From the NCBI GenBank assembly GCA_029012425.1, contig JAQXMB010000091.1, forward strand, positions 1 to 47,623: 47,623 bases of DNA, given 5' to 3'. A program made the position numbers and the translations under genes. Numbering within the stretch: the first letter of the stretch is position 1; the number at the start of each line of letters is the position of its first letter. Origin of the DNA: a bacterium (GTDB taxonomy: Bacteria > Bacillota > Clostridia > Lachnospirales > Lachnospiraceae). Shown here piece after piece: positions 42,064 through 47,623 of this stretch. The notes beneath the pieces were generated by a model. That model saw nothing but the letters and a program-made list of their open reading frames with translations, had not been told where the DNA came from and searched no databases.

Positions 42064-42864
42064 ATGGAGATTTACAAACGCTTTTTTGCCGACATAAAAA
42101 AGTATAAGGATTATATGCGATTCGCAGCAAAATCAGACCTGAAGTCTGAGGTTGCCGACTCGTATCTGAACTGGGTATGGTGGGTGTTGGAGCCATTTTG
42201 TCTGATGCTTGTGTATACCTTTATTTTTGGATTCGTTTTTGGAAAAGCAGAAAACTTTTATCCGTTATTTATCTTTATCGGACTGACCATCTGGAATTTC
42301 TTTTCTGCCAATGTAAAAAAAAGTGCCCAGATGATCAAGCGATATAAATCGGTCGTATCCCGTGTATATCTGCCCAAAGTCATCCTTTTGATAGAACATA
42401 TGCTTGTGACCGGATTCAAGATGACGGTTTCTCTGGGCATCGTAGTCGTAATGATGCTGTTTTTCAGAGTTCCTGTCAGCCTGAATATTCTGTATGTGAT
42501 TCCGGGCATGCTTGTCATGCTGTTACTTACCTTTGGCTTTATGTGCTTTGAGATGCATTACGGCGTCTATATCGACGATTTGACCAAGGTCAATGACATC
42601 GCACTTCGTCTGCTGTTTTACTTAACCGGAATCATCTTTGATATCAATCAGCGCATCGGAAAAAATTATCCGGTACTTGCAACCATACTTGGAAAATACA
42701 ATCCGGTTGCATACTTACTTTCAGCAATCCGAAACGCCCTCATCTACAATCAGGCACCTGATCTCAAGTGGATGTTCATCTGGCTTGCCATCTCGCTGGC
42801 GCTGTGCATGTGTGGCGTGCGTCTCGTCTATCGCAACGAGAATAACTATGTGAAAGGAATCTAA
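42064..42864 (+). CDS. Polysaccharide/teichoic-acid ABC exporter, permease (TagG/Wzm-like)
   Basis: The 266 aa ABC-2 type permease has a polar N-terminal amphipathic region (FAAKSDLKSEVADSYLNWVWWVLEP), typical of Wzm/TagG proteins, and about six transmembrane helices. The family NPVAYLLSAIRNAL segment lies near residue 220. With the ATPase encoded next it would flip the completed lipid-linked polymer across the membrane. It begins 15 bases after the first CDP-glycerol transferase gene and ends two bases before the ATPase gene. Confidence 0.92.
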   Translation: MEIYKRFFADIKKYKDYMRFAAKSDLKSEVADSYLNWVWWVLEPFCLMLVYTFIFGFVFGKAENFYPLFIFIGLTIWNFFSANVKKSAQMIKRYKSVVSRVYLPKVILLIEHMLVTGFKMTVSLGIVVVMMLFFRVPVSLNILYVIPGMLVMLLLTFGFMCFEMHYGVYIDDLTKVNDIALRLLFYLTGIIFDINQRIGKNYPVLATILGKYNPVAYLLSAIRNALIYNQAPDLKWMFIWLAISLALCMCGVRLVYRNENNYVKGI

Positions 42865-42866
42865 CG

Positions 42867-43643
42867 ATGGAAGAAAAGAGACAACGATATATCCCAAAAC
42901 CGGGCACTTACGAACCGGCAATCACGCTCAAGGATGTCTCAATATCCTACACAACGATGCAGTCGGTATCCATCAAGCAGTCATTTCGCCGTGGAAATCA
43001 CGCCAAAAAAGAATACTTCGAGGCGGTAAAAGGAGCCTCCTTTGAAATACCCAAAGGACAGATTGTCGGAATCACCGGAAAGAACGGAAGCGGCAAATCC
43101 ACATTGCTTCGCGCAGTTGCGGGAATCTTCTCTGCCAATGAGGGAACCATCGATCTGCATGGCAACTCCGTATCACTCCTTGCAATCGGAGTCGGCTTCC
43201 AAAAAAGCCTGACCGGTCGTGAAAACATCCTGTTATCCGGCATGCTGCTTGGCTTTTCGGAGGAAGAGATTCGAAAGAAGATGCCGAGGATCATCAAGTT
43301 TTCCGAGCTTGGAGCCTTCATCGACAAGCCGGTTCGCACCTATTCGAGCGGTATGTATTCAAAGCTCGCATTCTCAATTACCGCAGTACTTGAGACCGAC
43401 ATCATGCTCATCGATGAGGTATTAAGCGTCGGAGACCGTCATTTTAAGCGCAAGAGTTATAAGCGCATGAAAAAAATGATCGAAAACCGCAAGCACACAG
43501 TAATGATCGTATCGCATTCCGATGCAACACTACGAAGTCTGTGCGATACCGTCATCTGGATGAACGACGGAGTCATCAAGATGATTGGCGACGCCGACAT
43601 GGTGCTTGATGCCTATGAGGATTTTATGGAGGGTGATGACTGA
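42867..43643 (+). CDS. Polysaccharide/teichoic-acid ABC exporter, ATPase (TagH/Wzt-like)
   Basis: The 258 aa ATPase has an N-terminal extension of about 50 residues (SVSIKQSFRRGNHAKKEYFEAV), as in TagH and Wzt exporters. Walker A (GKNGSGKST), the signature YSSGMYSKLAF and Walker B (IMLIDEVLSVGD) follow, and an H-loop MIVSHSD ends the core. It lacks a C-terminal carbohydrate-binding domain like that of O-antigen Wzt, and it lacks the extracellular tail of Bacillus TagH, so polymer selection probably rests elsewhere. It starts two bases after the permease and ends just before the second CDP-glycerol transferase. Confidence 0.93.
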   Translation: MEEKRQRYIPKPGTYEPAITLKDVSISYTTMQSVSIKQSFRRGNHAKKEYFEAVKGASFEIPKGQIVGITGKNGSGKSTLLRAVAGIFSANEGTIDLHGNSVSLLAIGVGFQKSLTGRENILLSGMLLGFSEEEIRKKMPRIIKFSELGAFIDKPVRTYSSGMYSKLAFSITAVLETDIMLIDEVLSVGDRHFKRKSYKRMKKMIENRKHTVMIVSHSDATLRSLCDTVIWMNDGVIKMIGDADMVLDAYEDFMEGDD

Positions 43644-43644
43644 C

Positions 43645-44805
43645 ATGTCCTTCATCAGGAAAACAGTAAAAAAAGCGGCTCGTTTTTTTAGCCTGAAGCT
43701 CATTCTTCCGCTCGTATATGCGAAGGCGGCAAAAAATAAGGTCAGGGAAGATAAAATCATATTTCTTGAGATATCGGCAGATCATCTGACGGACAGCTTT
43801 CAGCTTTTGCATGAGCGGCTTTTGCAGAAAGGTTATCAGCCGCAGATCATCTATCTGGGAGAAGGCAGAGTCAACGGTGTGCAGTATTTGAAAAACTGCA
43901 TACAGATGCTGGAGCAGATTGCAGATGCCCGGGTGGTATTTATCAACGAGGCATCGAATATCACAAGCTGCGTGAAGCTTCGCCCGGAGACAAAGCTCGT
44001 TCAGACCTGGCATGGCTGTGGCGCCTTCAAGCGCTTTGGCTTCTCAACCGCAGAGCTTGGCTGGGGAATCACGGGAAAAGAGATGGAGCGGTATCCGTAT
44101 TACAGAAATCAGTCGCTCGTGAGCGTGAGCGCACCGGAGGTCATATGGGCCTACCAGGATGCCATGCATCAGCCGGAAGGCATTATCCGGCCGCTCGGCG
44201 TGAGCCGTACCGATGTCTTCTTTGACGAGCAGTATCTCGCAGAGGCATACGAGAAGCTGTATGCCTGCTTCCCGCAGGCACGCGGCAAAAAAGTGCTGCT
44301 TTATGCGCCGACTTTTCGCGGAACGCAGACGAATGCCACAACGCCACAACTGGATATCGGATTGTTCCGGCAGTCGTTATCGAAGGATTATGTGCTGGTG
44401 ATAAACTATCACCCGTTTGTCCGTGAATTACCGCAAATCGCGACAGAATACGCCGGCGTTGCAAAGGATCTGACCGGACAGATGAGTATCCAGCAGCTGT
44501 TGTGCGTGAGCGACATCTGCATCAGCGACTACTCATCGCTGGTGTTTGAATATGCACTGTTTGAACGGCCCATGATCTTCTATGCACCGGATCTTGCGGA
44601 CTATTTTGATCAGCGGGGCTTTTACTATGATTATGAGACGCTGACACCCGGACCAATCTTTACCGAACAGGCACCGATCATTGCATACATCAATCAGATT
44701 GAGGAACGCTATCAGAAGGAAGAAGTCACCCGTTTTAAGGAGCGGTTTATGAGTGCCTGTGATGGGCATTCGACCGAGCGGATATTAGAAGCCGTCGGTT
44801 TGTGA
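43645..44805 (+). CDS. CDP-glycerol glycerophosphotransferase family protein 2
   Basis: The 386 aa paralogue of the 40933 gene has the canonical QTWHGCGAFKRFGFST with His123, GVSRTDVFFD, LLYAPTFRGT, NYHPFV with His256, CISDYSSLVFEYALFERPMIFY and DGHSTERIL. The N-terminal basic helix (RKTVKKAARFFSLKLILPLVYAKAAKNK) probably binds the membrane. Two start codons compete: 43645, and 43636 which is only two bases from the GGAGGG ribosome site; I prefer 43645 with moderate certainty. Together with the first paralogue it could make a primer and a chain, as TagB and TagF do. No CDP-glycerol synthase (TagD-like) gene is in the window. Confidence 0.88.
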   Translation: MSFIRKTVKKAARFFSLKLILPLVYAKAAKNKVREDKIIFLEISADHLTDSFQLLHERLLQKGYQPQIIYLGEGRVNGVQYLKNCIQMLEQIADARVVFINEASNITSCVKLRPETKLVQTWHGCGAFKRFGFSTAELGWGITGKEMERYPYYRNQSLVSVSAPEVIWAYQDAMHQPEGIIRPLGVSRTDVFFDEQYLAEAYEKLYACFPQARGKKVLLYAPTFRGTQTNATTPQLDIGLFRQSLSKDYVLVINYHPFVRELPQIATEYAGVAKDLTGQMSIQQLLCVSDICISDYSSLVFEYALFERPMIFYAPDLADYFDQRGFYYDYETLTPGPIFTEQAPIIAYINQIEERYQKEEVTRFKERFMSACDGHSTERILEAVGL

Positions 44806-44835
44806 TCGGGATTGCTACCCTTTGGAGAAAACAAT

Positions 44836-45024
44836 ATGTTAAAAGTATATATATGTCCACAGTGTGGATGGATGCGCACCGTATCGAGGCGCAGTGATGT
44901 CGAGTGCTTTAAGTGCAATGCGCCGCAGATGGAATTGACCCGTCTGACATACGAGAAGTATACACAGATGTCGGAGACAGAGCGGGAAGACTACGCAGCC
45001 CGTTGGAAATACCTTCACAAATGA
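44836..45024 (+). CDS. Small zinc-ribbon protein of unknown function
   Basis: The 62 aa product has two knuckles, CPQCGW near the N-terminus and CFKCNAP about 18 residues later, as in rubredoxin-like zinc ribbons. An acidic helical tail follows (YTQMSETEREDYAARWKYL). GGAG lies eight bases before the ATG at 44836; an in-frame start 24 bases earlier is not needed. It is too short for an enzyme and may bind nucleic acid, a protein or iron. It lies between the wall-polymer genes and the LCP gene, in the same direction. Confidence 0.7.
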   Translation: MLKVYICPQCGWMRTVSRRSDVECFKCNAPQMELTRLTYEKYTQMSETEREDYAARWKYLHK

Positions 45025-45044
45025 CAAAAGAACCCATATATGAT

Positions 45045-45073
45045 TTGACACAATTACCTGAAAAAGGTATGAT
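45045..45073 (+). promoter_or_regulatory. Strong sigma-A promoter of the LCP-glmS unit
   Basis: A perfect TTGACA (45045-45050) and TATGAT (45068-45073) are 17 bases apart. A perfect inverted repeat TACCT-GAAAA-AGGTA (45055-45069) fills the spacer and touches the -10 box, and could be an operator. Confidence 0.75.
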
Positions 45074-45119
45074 ACTGTCTTGAACAGTAAAATTCGAACA
45101 ATCGAAAGAGGAATATAAT

Positions 45120-46292
45120 ATGAGTCGAAAGTCAATCGAGCAGGAGCTCTCGCCGAAAGAGCAGAAGCTGCTGCTGAAGAAAAAACGAAGAAAGAGAAAG
45201 ATTATTTTACTGATTGTAGAAATCATTCTGCTGCTTATCGTGCTCGGAGTGTTATATGTATGGCAGTCATTGAATAAGATAGAACGGGCGCCTGCATTGG
45301 AACCTGAGGAGCTTCATGTAAATGAAGAGGAACTTGAAGAGGAGACGCTTGAGGTGCTCAAGGGCTATGAGGATATCGCGATTTTCGGTGTCGACAACTA
45401 CTTCAACGGACACGCAGACAGCGGTAATTCCGATGTGATCATGATTGCAAGCATCAACAACGATACCAAGGAAGTAAAGCTCGTTTCCGTATATCGTGAT
45501 ACTTATCTTGATACCGATGTCGGAAGAGACAGCTCGCCGAACCTTCATAAGGCAAACCGCGCCCATGCGATCGGCGGAGCGACGCAGGCAATTAAGATGC
45601 TCAATGCCAACCTCGATCTTGATATTGAACATTATGTAACGGTCGATTTCAAGGCGGTAACAGATGTCATAGACCTGCTCGGCGGTGTGGATATCGACAT
45701 CGATTCCGCAGAGCTTAAGTATATCAATCATTTTATTGACCACACTGCAAAATCAACCGGATATCAGGCAGTGCATCTGTCACAGACCGGTGTTCAGACC
45801 CTGAACGGAACACAGGCAACCGCGTATGCCCGTATCCGAAGCACCGCAGGAAGTGACTTCAAGCGTGCCGAGCGTCAGCGGGAGGTCATTACACAGATTG
45901 TAAAGAAAGCCAAAAAGATGGATCTTGCAACCATTAACCGGATCATCAATACGGTATTTCCGGAGATTGCAACCGATTATTCCAATTCCCAGATTCTTGC
46001 GAGAGCGATGGATGTGTTCAATTATGAACTGACGGACACGACAGGCTTCCCGTTCAATAAGTATGCAGCAAGACTTGGCGGAAGCAAGGGAGATGTCGTC
46101 GTGTGCGCAGATTTGGAGAACAATGTGCGTGCATTGCATCGCTATCTGTACGGAGACAGCGTATATTCGCCGTCAACAACCGTAATCAATTACAGTGACA
46201 AGATCAAGAATGAAACCGGTGTCACGATAGAGAAGGGAGACCACCCGGAAGCCGTACAGGGTGGAACGATTGAGAGCGACTCTTTCGAATAG
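45120..46292 (+). CDS. LytR-CpsA-Psr (LCP) family wall-polymer ligase
   Basis: LCP enzymes move lipid-linked glycopolymers onto peptidoglycan outside the cell. The 390 aa protein has a basic cytoplasmic tail (KKKRRKRKII), one transmembrane helix (LLIVEIILLLIVLGVLYVW) and an acidic linker. The LCP domain begins at about residue 85: IFGVDNYFNGHADSGNSDVIM, VSVYRDTYLD, NLHKANRAHAIGG, LLGGVDIDI, LNGTQATAYARIRS and GSDFKRAERQREVI. The conserved arginines and aspartates of the active site are present. It is the natural last step for the polymer made by 35401-44805. glmS starts 12 bases later, preceded by AGGAGG. Confidence 0.93.
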   Translation: MSRKSIEQELSPKEQKLLLKKKRRKRKIILLIVEIILLLIVLGVLYVWQSLNKIERAPALEPEELHVNEEELEEETLEVLKGYEDIAIFGVDNYFNGHADSGNSDVIMIASINNDTKEVKLVSVYRDTYLDTDVGRDSSPNLHKANRAHAIGGATQAIKMLNANLDLDIEHYVTVDFKAVTDVIDLLGGVDIDIDSAELKYINHFIDHTAKSTGYQAVHLSQTGVQTLNGTQATAYARIRSTAGSDFKRAERQREVITQIVKKAKKMDLATINRIINTVFPEIATDYSNSQILARAMDVFNYELTDTTGFPFNKYAARLGGSKGDVVVCADLENNVRALHRYLYGDSVYSPSTTVINYSDKIKNETGVTIEKGDHPEAVQGGTIESDSFE

Positions 46293-46304
46293 GAGGATAA
46301 CAAC

Positions 46305-47623
46305 ATGTGTGGAATCGTAGGCTACGTGGGAAAGAGCCAGGCAGCGCCCATTTTGCTGGATGGACTTTCCAAGCTGGAATATCGTGGATACGACTCGGCC
46401 GGCATGGCAATCTATGACGGCAATCAGATCAATATCAGAAAAGCAACCGGACGCCTGAAGGTGTTGAGCGAGCTGACCGAAGAGGGAAGAACCATGCCCG
46501 GTACAATCGGAATCGGTCACACCCGCTGGGCAACCCACGGCGAACCGTCAGATAACAATGCACATCCGCATTATAATGAGACACAGAGTATCGCGGTCGT
46601 GCACAACGGAATTATTGAAAACTTCATGAAGCTGAAAAACAAGCTGATTGACCGGGGATACCATTTTGTATCAGAGACAGATACCGAGGTTGTCGCACAT
46701 CTGCTGGACTATTATTATAAGAAGACCGAAGGCAGCAGCAGTCGCATCCTCGATACCATTACCAAGGTCATGCATCGCGTGGAGGGCTCTTATGCACTCG
46801 GAATCATCTTCGCAGAGCAGCCCGATTTCGTGTATGCGCTCCGCAAGGACTCCCCGTTAATCGTGGGAAAAGCAGGAGATGGCAACTTAATCGCATCCGA
46901 TGTGCCCGCAGTGCTCAAATACACCCGCGATGTGTATTTTATCGACAATGAAGAGATTGCGCGTCTCTCACAGGACGATATCGTCTTCTACAACAGTGAC
47001 GGAGAGACCATCACCAAGGAGAGCAAACGAATCGAGTGGGACATCAACGCAGCAGAAAAAGGCGGCTTCGAGCACTTTATGCTCAAGGAGATTTATGAGC
47101 AGCCGGCAACCGTGCGCGATACCTTAAGTCCCCGAATCAAGGACGGAACCGTAGTCATCGAGGAGCTTGGCATGAGCGAGGACGAGATTCGCGCCATCAA
47201 CCGCATTCACATCGTCGCATGCGGAAGCGCCTATCATACCGGCGTGACAGCGAAGTATATTATGGAGGATCTCGCCCGCATACCCGTAGAGGTAGATCTC
47301 GCCAGCGAGTTCCGCTATCGCAATCCGATTCTTTCTCCCTCAGATCTGGTAGTAATTATCAGCCAGTCCGGAGAAACCGCAGATTCACTGGCAGCACTGA
47401 GGGAAGCAAAAGCACAGGGTGTGAAGACACTTGGAATCGTGAATGTTGTCGGAAGCTCCATTGCCAGAGAGGCAGACCTTGTGATGTATACATGGGCAGG
47501 ACCGGAGATTGCGGTCGCAACAACCAAGGCATATTCCGCACAGCTCATTGCCCATTACCTGCTTGCAATTCATTTTGCAAAAGTAAAAGGATTGCTGGAT
47601 GCCGGTCGGGAAGCAGAATTAAT
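46305..47623 (+). CDS. glmS: Glutamine--fructose-6-phosphate aminotransferase (partial, cut by window end)
   Basis: GlmS makes glucosamine-6-phosphate, the first committed step to UDP-GlcNAc. The visible 439 codons include the N-terminal glutaminase: catalytic Cys2 in MCGIVGYVG, HTRWATHG, and HNGIIENF. The first SIS domain follows with IVACGSAYHTG and ISQSGETADSL. The reading frame is open to the window edge with no frameshift; about 170 residues are missing. AGGAGG and eight bases precede the ATG. Only 12 bases separate it from the LCP stop codon, which leaves no room for the glmS ribozyme found in many Firmicutes. It therefore probably shares the LCP promoter. Confidence 0.96.
   Translation, partial: MCGIVGYVGKSQAAPILLDGLSKLEYRGYDSAGMAIYDGNQINIRKATGRLKVLSELTEEGRTMPGTIGIGHTRWATHGEPSDNNAHPHYNETQSIAVVHNGIIENFMKLKNKLIDRGYHFVSETDTEVVAHLLDYYYKKTEGSSSRILDTITKVMHRVEGSYALGIIFAEQPDFVYALRKDSPLIVGKAGDGNLIASDVPAVLKYTRDVYFIDNEEIARLSQDDIVFYNSDGETITKESKRIEWDINAAEKGGFEHFMLKEIYEQPATVRDTLSPRIKDGTVVIEELGMSEDEIRAINRIHIVACGSAYHTGVTAKYIMEDLARIPVEVDLASEFRYRNPILSPSDLVVIISQSGETADSLAALREAKAQGVKTLGIVNVVGSSIAREADLVMYTWAGPEIAVATTKAYSAQLIAHYLLAIHFAKVKGLLDAGREAEL

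Noticed and set aside
35401-44805. Horizontal transfer of the polymer cluster
   Set aside because: Base composition and codon use look like the neighbours by eye, and there are no transposases, tRNA genes or direct repeats at the edges.

Overview
The window looks like chromosomal DNA of a low-to-mid GC Gram-positive Clostridia, most likely a Lachnospiraceae-type gut anaerobe. The signs are Bacillus-like housekeeping genes with strong AGGAGG ribosome sites, sigma-A promoters of TTGACA-N17/18-TATAAT type, SPOCS/DUF3794 and Veg proteins, flagellar genes, and the gene orders mbl-flhO-flhP, comFC-yvyF and cdaA-cdaR-glmM. I see no rRNA, tRNA, CRISPR array, insertion sequence, prophage or recognisable defence island. 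This is mainly a core-genome stretch. Its less familiar parts are a structured dispersed repeat, two unknown membrane proteins in front of the c-di-AMP operon, and a cell-wall glycopolymer cluster.

Layout. 1-503: a non-coding repeat element, then the ddl promoter. 504-2963: ddl-murF (peptidoglycan precursor). 3074-4649: plsC (minus), a small lipoprotein, veg. 4731-8363: a SPOCS/LysM protein, a coiled-coil NlpC/P60 hydrolase and a SurA-like lipoprotein. 8448-10829: a SEC-C methionine aminopeptidase facing a DUF421 membrane protein, then a PilZ protein. 10894-13187: a polar amino-acid ABC transporter. 13241-14074: a TSCPD protein (minus), then a second copy of the repeat. 14075-17774: secA and a secreted transglutaminase-like protein. 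17904-22711: uvrB-uvrA. 22900-26223: mbl, two flagellar rod-type genes and a rod-binding protein, with an internal sigma-28-type promoter. 26404-29934: recD2, comFC, yvyF. 30108-35396: two unknown membrane proteins, cdaA-cdaR-glmM and an HPr-like gene. 35401-44805: rfbD-B-A-C (dTDP-rhamnose), a priming sugar-phosphate transferase, a GT2, two CDP-glycerol-type polymerases and a TagGH-like exporter. 44836-47623: a small zinc-ribbon protein, an LCP ligase and the start of glmS, which runs off the window.

How the genes fit together. Much of the window serves the envelope: precursor synthesis (ddl, murF, glmM, glmS), shape (mbl), c-di-AMP signalling tied to glmM, hydrolysis (NlpC/P60), and a complete-looking pathway for a rhamnose-containing, phosphodiester-linked wall polymer from nucleotide sugar to export to LCP attachment. 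The non-coding sequence repays attention. In at least two places (6337-6379 and 17818-17877) the -10 box of a downstream promoter sits in the left arm of a terminator-like hairpin that follows the upstream gene. At 4671-4726 the right arm of a terminator contains the ribosome binding site of the next gene. The dispersed repeat has a hairpin with a compensatory base-pair change between its two copies.
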